Positions 35,326 through 43,083 of a DNA stretch of 47,504 bases are shown here, piece by piece. Below the pieces are notes generated by a model. It was not told where the DNA came from. It did no database searches and saw only the letters and a list, made by a program, of their open reading frames with translations. The stretch covers positions 1-47,504 of the forward strand of contig JAKAVN010000008.1 of the NCBI GenBank assembly GCA_021827495.1. Direction: 5' to 3'. Each line of letters opens with the position of its first letter. Position 1 is the first letter of the stretch. Source of the stretch: Deltaproteobacteria bacterium (GTDB taxonomy: Bacteria > Desulfobacterota > Binatia > Binatales > Binataceae). The position numbers and the translations under genes are program-made.

Positions 35326-36174
35326 ATGGGCTTCACCGCTGGAATTGACGTCGGCTCGACTTACATCAAGGCCGCCATTATGAGCGAGGACCGGCGGCTG
35401 GTCGGCAAGGCGATGCTCCACACCGGGTTTAGCCTCGCCGAGGCCGCCGATCAAGCCTATCACAAGGCCCTAGCCGAAGCCGGATTGGCCGAGAGCGACG
35501 TGGCCTACGTGGTGAGCACCGGTTACGGGCGCTACCAAGTGGCGTTTCGCGATGTCCAGGTGACCGACCTCACCGCCCAGGCGCGCGGCGCCTGCTACTT
35601 CTTCCCCGCCACCAGGACCGTGCTCGACGTGGGCGGGCAGACCATGAAGGCAAGCCGCCTGGACCCGAGCGGCAAGGTGCGCTCCTTTCGGCTTAACGAC
35701 AAGTGCGCCGCCGGGACCGGCGCCTTTCTGGAAAAGACCGCTCGCTACCTGGGCTACGAAATCGAGCGTCTCGGGCCGCTCATCGAGACGTCGGAGAAGC
35801 CGGTCACGATTTCCAGCGTGTGCGCCGTATTCGCCGAGTCGGAAGTGATCAATCATGTGTCCGAGGGACAGACCGCCGCGGACATTATGCACGGGGCGAT
35901 CGCCTCGCTGGTCGATCGCTCGTTGCAGTTGATGAAGCGCGTGCAGATGGAACCGGAGTTCACCCTGGTCGGCGGCATCCTGCGCTTCGCGACGATGGCT
36001 CGCGCGATGCGCGAGCGGCTGAAAAAAGACGTAAACGTGCCGCCGGACGATCTCGCGCAATACACCGCCGCGATCGGCGCGGCGATACTGGCCCTGCGCC
36101 GGCTCGAAAAACTGCGCGCCGACGGCGCCAAGCGCGAGACCACAGCGCAAACGCGCGCGGCGCTGGTTGGCTGA
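35326..36174 (+). CDS. bcrD: Class I benzoyl-CoA reductase ATPase, delta subunit (BcrD/BzdQ-like)
   Basis: A 282-residue paralogue of the preceding gene with the same fold and the same cysteine positions: Cys127 in [20 protein letters not shown] and Cys166 in SSVCAVFAESEVI. GIDVGSTYIKAAI and LVGGILRFATMARAM complete the nucleotide site. The phosphate-2 motif reads DVGGQTMKAS, with Thr where the alpha subunit has Asp, so the two ATP sites are probably not equivalent. AGGAGG at the end of bcrA serves as its ribosome-binding site. The FLEKTARYLG block is the typical delta-subunit mark. The C-terminal 20 residues are Arg/Ala-rich and not conserved in appearance. Confidence 0.88.
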   Translation: MGFTAGIDVGSTYIKAAIMSEDRRLVGKAMLHTGFSLAEAADQAYHKALAEAGLAESDVAYVVSTGYGRYQVAFRDVQVTDLTAQARGACYFFPATRTVLDVGGQTMKASRLDPSGKVRSFRLNDKCAAGTGAFLEKTARYLGYEIERLGPLIETSEKPVTISSVCAVFAESEVINHVSEGQTAADIMHGAIASLVDRSLQLMKRVQMEPEFTLVGGILRFATMARAMRERLKKDVNVPPDDLAQYTAAIGAAILALRRLEKLRADGAKRETTAQTRAALVG

Positions 36175-36206
36175 GCCGGGTCTAACGCCTAACTGGTATC
36201 GCGCAC

Positions 36207-36434
36207 GTGAACCAGCGCGAAGCGGAACTCGTGGCACAGGGGTGGACGCGCCGGTTTGTCGGCGCGCCACCACGCTTGCAGGAAGCCATGCAACTCTACC
36301 AATCGCTTGGCTACGAAGTGCTCCTCGAACCGCAAGCCCCGGAAGAGCTCAACGACGAGTGCCGGAGCTGCGCGCTTGCCCTGGGCTTGTACCGCGTGAT
36401 TTTCACGCGCCCGGCAAGGCCCGGTGGAGCGTAA
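36207..36434 (+). CDS. Small conserved-looking protein with CxxC, benzoyl-CoA reductase operon
   Basis: A 75-residue protein starting at GTG 36207, 32 bp after bcrD. It reads well as a real protein: GWTRRFVGAPPRLQEAMQLY, then SLGYEVLLEPQAPEELNDEC, then CALALGLYRVIFTRPA. The LYQSLGYEV segment recalls the substrate half of GNAT or glyoxalase folds. The CRSC pair could bind a metal or be redox-active. I have the impression of similar small proteins next to anaerobic aromatic genes in other bacteria but cannot verify it. No function is assigned. The ribosome-binding site is weak, suggesting coupling to bcrD. Confidence 0.6.
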   Translation: MNQREAELVAQGWTRRFVGAPPRLQEAMQLYQSLGYEVLLEPQAPEELNDECRSCALALGLYRVIFTRPARPGGA

Positions 36435-36481
36435 ACCGCGCGCACGCTAGCGGGCCGCGCGCGCCAAGGGAAAGAACGCCG

Positions 36482-36937
36482 ATGAAAATTACGGACGCGC
36501 TGAGAGCTGAGCATCGCATCCTGCGCGCGCGGCTCGATCTCCTTGAGCAGCTTCTTGGCGCCGGCGCGCCGCTTGCCGGTCTGCTTGCTGGCGCGGCGCA
36601 GTTGACCGGCGCCCTCCTGCCGCATGCCCACCTCGAGGACGAACTCTTGTTTCCCGCGCTCGAATCCCATCTGGGCGCCGGGAGCGGGCCGCTGGCCGTG
36701 ATGCGCGCCGAACATGAAGAGATTGAGCGCGGCCTGGCCGCCATTGCTGCGCGGCAAGGCGCCGCAGACGTGCGGGAGAGGCTGGCGCACGTTCTAGCGG
36801 TGGCGCGCCAGCACTTCGCTAAGGAAGACGAAGTGTTGTTTCCGATGGCGGAGGAGGTTCTGGACGGCGGCGTGCTCGAGGAGCTAGACGCTGAACTCCT
36901 CCGGCGGCGCGGCGGCCGGCCGTTTGATCTAGCTTGA
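36482..36937 (+). CDS. Hemerythrin HHE-domain protein
   Basis: A 151-residue four-helix-bundle protein of the hemerythrin-like family. The di-iron ligands can be followed: His11 (AEHRIL), His50 and Glu54 (HAHLEDELLFPAL), His78 (MRAEHEEIERGL), and His111 with Glu115 (RQHFAKEDEVLFPMAEE). Such proteins bind or sense oxygen, or handle nitric oxide or iron. Placed 47 bp after the small protein and behind the oxygen-sensitive reductase genes, it may act as an oxygen sink or sensor for this pathway; this is inference. AAGGGAAAG before the ATG is the probable ribosome-binding site. Confidence 0.88.
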   Translation: MKITDALRAEHRILRARLDLLEQLLGAGAPLAGLLAGAAQLTGALLPHAHLEDELLFPALESHLGAGSGPLAVMRAEHEEIERGLAAIAARQGAADVRERLAHVLAVARQHFAKEDEVLFPMAEEVLDGGVLEELDAELLRRRGGRPFDLA

Positions 36938-37089
36938 AGCCAGGCCCGGAACGGCACCCGTGCGCTTCGCCGGAGCGGTGAGCGTCCGCGAGGATACGCC
37001 GCGCTGATGATGTGGTTTTTATACGGCAATAAGGCTTCGTCCAACAACGAGCGGGCCGCGGCATAGCGGCCCTCAGGAGATGTGAACCA

Positions 37090-38352
37090 ATGCTGGCTTA
37101 TCCAAGTGAATTGCTGTCCGAACAGGAGCTGAGCCTGCGGCGTGAGGTCGCTCGTTTCGTCAAGTGGGTGCCAAGGCAGCTCATCCTCGATATGGATGCG
37201 GACCGCGTCCGCTATCCGCGGGAATACGTCGAAGAAGCCGGCCGCAGAAATCTCCTGGGCCTCAGATTCCCGCAGGCATACGGAGGCCGCGGCCTGCCCT
37301 GGACCAGCGAACTTCTCGCCCTGGAAGAGATCGGCGCGCTGGGAACGTCGCTCTCCTGCCTTTATTCGCTCGTGAGCGTGGTCGGCGAAGGCATCGCAGC
37401 GTTCGGGACCGAGGAGCAGAAGAAAAAATACCTCGGCGGGATGATCGCCGGGCGCCTTACTTCGGCCGAGGCCCTGACCGAGCCGCGCGGCGGATCGGAT
37501 TTCTTTGGCGCGGTGACGCGCGCCGAGCGCAAGGGTGATTTCTACATCCTCAACGGTCAGAAGCGCTTCGTCGTCGGCTCCGAGGGGGCCGATTTCTTCC
37601 TGGTTTATGCGAAAACCTCCGCGGACGGCGATCCGAGAAAATCGATGACGGTGCTGCTCGTGGACCGCAGCGCGGAAGTGGTGGTCGAGCACATTTACGG
37701 CCTGATGGGCACGCGCGGCGGCGGAACCGGCCGGGTCAGGTTCCGCGACGTGAAAGTGCCGATCAGCAATGTCCTCGGCGGAGAGGCAGGCGTGGGCCGC
37801 GGCGGCGACGTGTTCGACCGGATGATGGTGCCGGAGCGCATGCTGCCGGCGCTCGGCGCCATCGGGATGAGCCGCGCCGCACTTGAAATAGCGGCCCGTT
37901 ACGCGACGCGCAGAAAGGCCTTCGGCCAGCCGATCAACAGGTTCGAGGCCGTGAGTTTCATGGTCGCCGATTGCGTCACACGCATTGACGCGGTCAGGGC
38001 GCTTTGCCGCGAAGCATGCCGCGCGATAGACGCAGGCGTCGATCCGGGGCGGGTGCGCAGGATGGCGTCGGAGGCGAAGAAATTCGGCTCCGAGGCGGCG
38101 TGGAGCGTCGTGAACGACGCGATGCAGATCCTGGGCGGCATCGGGTACACGGATGTTTTCCCAATCGAACGGCTCCTGAGAGACGCCCGCCTCAACCTGA
38201 TTTGGACGGGAACCAACCAGATCATGAACCTCTTGATCCAGCACGAGTTCTTCAAGGAACTTCGCGCCGCCGAGGCCGCCGAGAGAGAGGGCCGGGATAG
38301 CGAAGACGACGCCGAAGGCGCGCGCCTTGCGGAAGAGAAGATCTACGAATAG
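37090..38352 (+). CDS. Acyl-CoA dehydrogenase, possibly for alicyclic CoA esters
   Basis: A 420-residue flavoprotein. Blocks seen are [15 protein letters not shown], the FAD/substrate loop [76 protein letters not shown] and [20 protein letters not shown]. The normal catalytic-Glu motif (YEGT) reads IWTGTNQI, so Glu is replaced by Thr and the base must come from elsewhere. The charged, Glu/Asp-rich tail after HEFFKEL is unusual. AGGAGA sits ten bases before the ATG. It ends the aromatic gene island; the link suggests cyclohexane- or cyclohexene-carboxyl-CoA, pimeloyl-CoA or glutaryl-CoA as substrate, none of which is proven. Confidence 0.88.
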   Translation: MLAYPSELLSEQELSLRREVARFVKWVPRQLILDMDADRVRYPREYVEEAGRRNLLGLRFPQAYGGRGLPWTSELLALEEIGALGTSLSCLYSLVSVVGEGIAAFGTEEQKKKYLGGMIAGRLTSAEALTEPRGGSDFFGAVTRAERKGDFYILNGQKRFVVGSEGADFFLVYAKTSADGDPRKSMTVLLVDRSAEVVVEHIYGLMGTRGGGTGRVRFRDVKVPISNVLGGEAGVGRGGDVFDRMMVPERMLPALGAIGMSRAALEIAARYATRRKAFGQPINRFEAVSFMVADCVTRIDAVRALCREACRAIDAGVDPGRVRRMASEAKKFGSEAAWSVVNDAMQILGGIGYTDVFPIERLLRDARLNLIWTGTNQIMNLLIQHEFFKELRAAEAAEREGRDSEDDAEGARLAEEKIYE

Positions 38353-38479
38353 CCATTGGCTCCCCGTGACCGCCGGCGAGGGTTCGGTACAGCAGCGACG
38401 CGCTGGTGCGTGGCATATCTGCGCCTATATCTTATTTTTTATTTACAGGGAGTAAGCGGCAACAACCCGCAGGTTAATT

Positions 38480-38986
38480 ATGGAGCAATCGACAGGTGAT
38501 CTGATAAGGCGGCTTTCACGGCTGGAACTGCAACAGGCCATACTCCAGCGCAGCAACAAACGGCTGCGGCTGATGACTGGCGCGCTGATGCTGCTTTGCG
38601 GTGCGCTGATCACGATGGGGCAGACGAATTCAGCGGTGCCTGAAACACTGCAGGCGCAACAATTCGTGCTGCGCGACAGCGGCGGCAAGGTGCGCGGCGC
38701 GATGGGCATGACATCCGACGGTGCGGTGGGGCTCGATTTTAAAGACGCCAAGGGCCATACCCGAGTGACCCTTGATCTCGCTGCGAACGGCACGCCAGGA
38801 TTAGACTTCTTTGATCAGGACGGCAAGCTGCGCACGACCCTGGCGCTGGGGCCGGCCGGCGAACCCGGACTCGGTCTCTACGGTTCCGACGGCCATCTGC
38901 GAACCAGCTTGGATGTTCCAGCGGCCCGGACTCCCGGTTTGGCGTTTTATCATCAAGACGGCAAGCCGGCTTGGGGAGCTCCCTAA
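38480..38986 (+). CDS. Membrane-anchored protein with coiled coil and beta repeats
   Basis: A 168-residue protein of unknown function. Residues 1-30 are a charged coiled-coil-like helix (LIRRLSRLELQQAILQRSNK). One membrane helix follows (LMTGALMLLCGALITMG). The exported part contains about four copies of a ~25-residue repeat with the pattern GxPGLxFxDxxGKxRxxLxL: VGLDFKDAKGHTRVTLDL, PGLDFFDQDGKLRTTLAL, PGLGLYGSDGHLRTSLDV and a partial PGLAFYHQDGKPAW. Such repeats would build a beta-helix or beta-solenoid. The ATG follows AGGTTAAT, and an AT-rich stretch (38428-38445) may be its promoter. The next gene starts one base after its stop. Confidence 0.75.
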   Translation: MEQSTGDLIRRLSRLELQQAILQRSNKRLRLMTGALMLLCGALITMGQTNSAVPETLQAQQFVLRDSGGKVRGAMGMTSDGAVGLDFKDAKGHTRVTLDLAANGTPGLDFFDQDGKLRTTLALGPAGEPGLGLYGSDGHLRTSLDVPAARTPGLAFYHQDGKPAWGAP

Positions 38987-38987
38987 A

Positions 38988-39281
38988 GTGCGCTCAGAGC
39001 AACGATGCTTCATCCCGCGCCGCTCAATCGGAGCGCTCATTCTGCTTGGCCTGGTCGCCTGTGCCGTGAGCGGATGCGGACCCGTCTATGGCTATCCGGA
39101 CTACCCTGATTATGGCTATGCGCCATACTCATGGGGCTGGGGAAACGGCTGGGGCTATGAGCCCGACTTCGCCGTCCACCATCCGTGGGAAGAACATCAC
39201 GAATTCGGCCATCATATGGAATTCTTTCACGGCGGTGGTTTTCACGGCGGTGGTTTTCACGGCGGCGGTGGCCATCATTGA
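38988..39281 (+). CDS. His/Gly/Tyr-rich lipoprotein
   Basis: A 97-residue protein starting with GTG just after the previous stop codon. A basic start and the hydrophobic run SIGALILLGLVACAVSGC end in a lipobox (VSGC), so it should be lipid-anchored. The mature part is a Tyr/Trp/Gly-rich low-complexity segment (YGYPDYPDYGYAPYSWGWG) followed by a His/Glu cluster (HHPWEEHHEFGHH) and three FHGGG units ending in HH. This composition suggests metal binding at the cell surface. The FHGGG units come from three 15-bp DNA repeats (39226-39270). No homologous enzyme domain is present; coupling to the previous gene suggests a shared envelope role. Confidence 0.7.
   Translation: MRSEQRCFIPRRSIGALILLGLVACAVSGCGPVYGYPDYPDYGYAPYSWGWGNGWGYEPDFAVHHPWEEHHEFGHHMEFFHGGGFHGGGFHGGGGHH
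39226..39270 (+). repeat. Three 15-bp tandem repeats coding FHGGG
   Basis: TTCACGGCGGTGGTT is repeated three times without gaps; the third copy differs near its end. The period is a whole number of codons, so copy-number changes would stay in frame. Confidence 0.8.
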
Positions 39282-39284
39282 GCC

Positions 39285-39525
39285 GCCGCATGGCGTCAGA
39301 GGCAGGCATCACCGCGCAGACTATTATCGCTGGCCGAGGAGTACGCCGGGCTGAAGCTGGAGCAGGTCAAACGGCTCAAGGATCTGGAGCGTAAGAACTC
39401 GCGGCTCAAACGCCTGGTGACTGAACTGTCGGGTGTGGCTGAACGAGGGCTCATGTGTGCGGCTGCGGCCCAACCACGCCTGGAGCTACGACTTCGTCAG
39501 CGCAGCAACTCGTGACGGCCGTAAA
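39285..39525 (+). pseudogene. Scar of an IS3-family insertion sequence (OrfA and OrfB fragments)
   Basis: Pieces of an IS3-type transposase occur in shifting frames. GITAQT and then YYRW are split by a missing base. Next comes EEYAGLKLEQVKRLKDLERK and NSRLKRLVTELS, the C-terminal leucine-zipper-like part of OrfA. At 39436 onward LNEGSCVRLRPNHAWSYDFV and SAATRDGR match the start of the OrfB integrase core, which normally lies more than 150 residues later. The two parts are joined by an internal deletion, and the rest of OrfB is missing. Inverted-repeat ends are not recognisable. Confidence 0.82.
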
Positions 39526-39536
39526 AACGGCGGCGT

Positions 39537-40844
39537 TCAACTCTCCGTCGAAACTGGCAACTGCAACTGCCGATCCGGCTGCGTAGCGTGCTGCCGCGCG
39601 ATCCAGACCAGCAGCAAAAGCGCCGGCAGCGTCGCCACGGTCGTGAACAGGAAGAACGGCACCCAACCGAGCTTGTCGGCCAGCACGCCGCCCGAGGATG
39701 CCACCAGTGTGCGCCCCACCGCGGCGAGCGAAGAGAGCAACGCATACTGGGTCGCGGTGAACGACGGCGAGCACAGGCTCGAGAGGTAGGCGATCAGGGC
39801 CGCGCCGGCCATCGCACCCGTCACGTTTTCGGCGGCAACGCAGAGCGCCAGATAGTCGAGACGATGGCCGCCCACCGCTTGCAGCACGTAAAATAAATTG
39901 CCCGCCGACTGCAGCACGCCGCACAGTATCAAGGCGCGCACGATGCCGAGTCGCGCGGCCACCACCCCGCCGGCCAGCGCTCCGAGAATGGTCGCAAAGA
40001 ATCCGACCAGCTTGGAGACCGCCGCGATCTGGCCGAGCGAGAAGCCGAGCGAGATGTACAGCGGCATCGCCATCACGCCCGCCATCGCTTCGCCCAGCTT
40101 ATAGCCCAACACGAAGACCAGGATCGCGGGCCAGCGCGGCCGCAGCATGAAGTCGGCGAAGGGCCCGCTCACCGCCGTCGCGAGCCAGTCGCGGAGCGCA
40201 TCCCATCCGCGGCTTCGGACACGATGCGCGGGCTCGGCTGGCGCTGCCGGCTCGGGGCCGCACAGGAACACGAGCATTCCGCTCATCAGCAGCGCCGCCA
40301 TCGTGGCGTAGGCTGCGAACCAGCCGGCGCGCGCGGCAATCATCAACGCTCCCGCCCCCGAAACCAGCATCGCGATCCGGTAGCCGGTCTGGATCATGCC
40401 GGCGCCCGGCCCCTGTTGCTCGGGCGTGAGAATCTCGACGCGCCAGGCGTCGATAACGATGTCCTGGCTCGCCGAGAGGAAGGCGACCAGCAACGCCAGC
40501 GCCCCCATCAGGACAAGATCGCTCTTGGGGTCGCAGGTGCCCAGGCCGAGCGTCGCGGCGACGAGCGCGATCTGGATCGTGATTCCCCAGCCGCGCCGGC
40601 GCCCCAGCGGCAGCGGCGGCGGCAGCCGATCGATCAGCGGCGACCATACGAACTTCAGGGCGTAGGGCGTGCCGACCAGAGCGAAGGCGCCGATCGCCGA
40701 GCGGCTAACGCCGGCGGTGGCAAGCCAAGCCGAGAGCGTCGAAAAGGTGAGCAGGAGCGGCAAGCCGCTGGCGAAGCCAAGCGGCAGGATCAGAAGCACT
40801 CGCCGATCGGCATACACGGCGAGCGAACGCCGCCACCTGGTCAT
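39537..40844 (-). CDS. ampG: AmpG-like MFS permease
   Basis: A 435-residue inner-membrane transporter with twelve hydrophobic segments. Family blocks are LGFASGLPLLLTFSTLSAWL, GTPYALKFVWSPLIDRLPPP, ASQDIVIDAWRVEIL (the SQD-x3-DA signature of the AmpG/PAT family), MPLYISLGFSLGQIAAVSKL and FTATQYALLSSLAAVGRTLV. Members import anhydromuropeptides for cell-wall recycling, or acetyl-CoA in the SLC33 branch. No recycling gene is nearby, so the substrate is unproven. The gene ends only 11 bp from the IS3 scar, and its final ~12 residues (DRQLQLPVSTES) may be affected by that event. Confidence 0.88.
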   Translation of the reverse strand: MTRWRRSLAVYADRRVLLILPLGFASGLPLLLTFSTLSAWLATAGVSRSAIGAFALVGTPYALKFVWSPLIDRLPPPLPLGRRRGWGITIQIALVAATLGLGTCDPKSDLVLMGALALLVAFLSASQDIVIDAWRVEILTPEQQGPGAGMIQTGYRIAMLVSGAGALMIAARAGWFAAYATMAALLMSGMLVFLCGPEPAAPAEPAHRVRSRGWDALRDWLATAVSGPFADFMLRPRWPAILVFVLGYKLGEAMAGVMAMPLYISLGFSLGQIAAVSKLVGFFATILGALAGGVVAARLGIVRALILCGVLQSAGNLFYVLQAVGGHRLDYLALCVAAENVTGAMAGAALIAYLSSLCSPSFTATQYALLSSLAAVGRTLVASSGGVLADKLGWVPFFLFTTVATLPALLLLVWIARQHATQPDRQLQLPVSTES

Positions 40845-40948
40845 GCCCGTTTTTGCCTTCTCACGCGCCGCGCTCCTGACGATTCATCGGCTCGCGCCGC
40901 CGACCAGCGGTAGCGGCGTCTTCTTTCGCGAAGCCGGAAACGACTCTT

Positions 40949-41461
40949 TCAGCGCCGGTAGGCCGGGTCTTCCCGCGATCGCTTCCCGCAAACGTACTGT
41001 TCTATTGTAAAAGCCCTTTCGACTTTATCGATTCGGCTTCGATCGAAGACCACCTGGCGATCGGCGATCTTCCACACCCCTGCTCTGCGCTCGAAGCGAT
41101 CGGCGTATCTGCCCTCGAAGATCAAATCCTCCTTGGTGCCATCCTTCGCCTGCCGCCGGTGAACGGCGAAAAAGTAGCTCTCGCAGTGGGCGACCTCCCC
41201 TTCGATCTCAATCAACTCGTTGGCGATGTAATGACTCGTGCTCTCGTCCCTGCCCAACGACTTCAGCGCCCAGGAAATGAAATCGGCGGCCTGGCCTTTG
41301 AACAGTCCGTGATCGTCCGTCGCGTCGGGATGATAAACGCTGTGGAGCAGTTCCGCGTCACACCGGTCTATCCCCCGGCAATAGCGCATCAGGACTTCGT
41401 GAATCTCCTGCTTGTCCAGCAGCATCTGGATAGCGCGTTGGGTTTTCTCGTCGCTGCTCAT
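40949..41461 (-). CDS. SnoaL-like (NTF2-fold) protein
   Basis: A 170-residue cone-shaped NTF2-fold protein. The N-terminal LLDKQEIHEVLMRYCRGIDR and then HSVYHPDATDDHGLF form the typical SnoaL_4 opening. STSHYIANELIEIEGEVAHC and RYADRFERRAGVWKIADRQV follow in the expected order. Many members are non-catalytic or act as dehydratases or hydrolases on polyketide- or steroid-like compounds; the D-R-x-D-x3-L and H-x-D-A-x2-D residues are the likely pocket. It lies between the AmpG-like and acyl-CoA dehydrogenase genes on the same strand, which may hint at catabolism of a ring compound. Substrate unknown. Confidence 0.85.
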   Translation of the reverse strand: MSSDEKTQRAIQMLLDKQEIHEVLMRYCRGIDRCDAELLHSVYHPDATDDHGLFKGQAADFISWALKSLGRDESTSHYIANELIEIEGEVAHCESYFFAVHRRQAKDGTKEDLIFEGRYADRFERRAGVWKIADRQVVFDRSRIDKVERAFTIEQYVCGKRSREDPAYRR

Positions 41462-41554
41462 GACTTTCTATTTCGACTCCTCCAAGGATGGCCGCAGCTA
41501 TGACCAAGCGTCACGGCCCGGCTGGTTGCTCTGCAAAAACAAAATCGCCGCGCT

Positions 41555-42775
41555 TCAGGCAATGGGGTCTGACAGCGCCGGATCGCCGGACATTATCGCG
41601 CGCGCGAGCGCGAAGCGATGCACCTCGGAGGGGCCGTCGTAGATTCGGAACGCCCTGATGTCGCGGTAGATGCGCTCGACCACCGTGTCACCGGTGATGC
41701 CGAGACCGCCGAGAATTTGCAGGGAGCGATCGACTACCCGGCCGAGCGCCTCCGAGCAGAACACCTTGCACAGGCTGGTCTCATTGCGCGCTTTTTCGCC
41801 GCGGTCGAGCAGCCACGCGGAATGCCGGATCGCCAGGCGGCACAGGTGCAGATCGGATGCGTTGTCGGCAAGCTGGAACCCCACGCCCTGGTGCTCGCCG
41901 ATGAGTTTGCCGAACGCGTGGCGCCGCCGCGCGTAGTCCGCGGCAATCGCGTGGCAGCGCCGGGCGGCGCCGAGCCATCGCATGCAGTGCGTCAGCCGGG
42001 CCGGGCCGAGGCGAACCTGGGCGTTGCGAAAGCCGCGGCCGATCTGGCCCAGAATCCGCTCGGCGCCGACGCGCACGTCGTCGAACTCCACTTCCGCGTG
42101 GCCCCCGGGCATGTTGCTGTCAAGCGTCTCGAGCTGGCGGACGATCCTGAACCCCGGCGCGTCCATGTCGACCAGAAACATGGTTGCTCCGCGATCGCTC
42201 CCATCCTCCCCGAGCGTGCGGGCCATCACGATATTCAGGCTTGCGCCGGAAGCGCCGCTGATCAGCCACTTGCGGCCCGCGATGACAAATTCGTCGCCGT
42301 GGCGCCGCGCCGTGGTCTTCATCAGATTGGGATCCGAGCCCGCGCCATCGTCAGGCTCGGTCATCGAGAACGCGGTGCGGATCTCGCCCGCCACCAGGGG
42401 CCTGAGCCATCGTTCCTTTTGCTCGTCGGTCGCGACCTTGTCGAGCAAATTGGTGTTGCCCTCATCCGGCGCCATGATATTGAGCGCGAGCGGGCCGAGC
42501 GGCGACCATCCCGCGGCCTCGAACACCACCGCCATCGCCCGATGGTCCAGGCCGAGCCCGCCCCATTTCACCGGCGCATGGGGCGATAGCAGGCCGGCCG
42601 CGCGCCCAAGCGCAATCAGCTCTCGACGCAGATCCTCGCCGGGGCCATGCGGCCCCTGCCTGGGATCACGTTCGAGCGGCACGATCTTTTCGCGGATAAA
42701 GTGGTCGACCCGCTGTTTGAGGTCGACCAGCTCCTGGGGCAGTGAAAAATCGATCACGGTTGGCTCCTGCGGCAT
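41555..42775 (-). CDS. Acyl-CoA dehydrogenase family protein (ACAD10/11-like)
   Basis: A 406-residue flavoprotein from the ATG at 42775 (MPQEPTVIDFSLPQELVDLK); an in-frame GTG at 42862 would add 29 unlikely residues. Blocks are PVKWGGLGLDHRAMAVVFEA, AFSMTEPDDGAGSDPNLMKT, GRKWLISGASGASLNIVMAR, RRHAFGKLIGEHQGVGFQLA and QILGGLGITGDTVVERIYRD. The catalytic site reads RIYDGPSEVHR, with Asp in place of Glu. The IYDGPSEVHR version is characteristic of the ACAD10/ACAD11-like branch, often linked to 4-hydroxy acids or unusual acyl groups. It lies 94 bp downstream-facing from the SnoaL-like gene and after a hairpin behind bioB. Confidence 0.9.
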   Translation of the reverse strand: MPQEPTVIDFSLPQELVDLKQRVDHFIREKIVPLERDPRQGPHGPGEDLRRELIALGRAAGLLSPHAPVKWGGLGLDHRAMAVVFEAAGWSPLGPLALNIMAPDEGNTNLLDKVATDEQKERWLRPLVAGEIRTAFSMTEPDDGAGSDPNLMKTTARRHGDEFVIAGRKWLISGASGASLNIVMARTLGEDGSDRGATMFLVDMDAPGFRIVRQLETLDSNMPGGHAEVEFDDVRVGAERILGQIGRGFRNAQVRLGPARLTHCMRWLGAARRCHAIAADYARRRHAFGKLIGEHQGVGFQLADNASDLHLCRLAIRHSAWLLDRGEKARNETSLCKVFCSEALGRVVDRSLQILGGLGITGDTVVERIYRDIRAFRIYDGPSEVHRFALARAIMSGDPALSDPIA

Positions 42776-43083
42776 CCAAATTCGCCCAAAGCACGCGCTG
42801 GCAAAGCGGCGGCGGCCGTCGTGAGACTGATCCGCATGGTCCTCGACATCTGTTCCGCCCACGACTAGTAGGCCGCACGCCGCCGACGGTCAAGCGGACG
42901 CTCGATTTTGCCGCCCGCCCCTGCCGCTGAGGCGGGTCCGCTTGCAAATCCTCAGTCGTGTGCTAAAGCGAACACCACCAATGGCCGCAAAGGCGGCATC
43001 CGTTCATGGCGGAGCGGCGCAACCATGCGCGTCGCAGACGGCGCCGGGGTTTCCTGCTCGATCATCGCCGTTGAAGCAGCGGC
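42776..43083. other. Intergenic region with hairpin between bioB and acyl-CoA dehydrogenase
   Basis: 308 bp. A nested hairpin has outer arms CAAGCGGAC (42891-42899) and its complement (42936-42944), with a GC-rich inner stem. It could end bioB transcription on the minus strand, although no T-run follows. The rest holds no credible ORF. Confidence 0.45.

Noticed and set aside
36403-38244. 613-codon minus-strand frame under the hemerythrin and acyl-CoA dehydrogenase
   Set aside because: It crosses two confident plus-strand genes and shows no conserved motif.
39226-39270. Possible CRISPR or non-coding minisatellite
   Set aside because: The 15-bp units are gapless and in frame within a lipoprotein gene, coding FHGGG.
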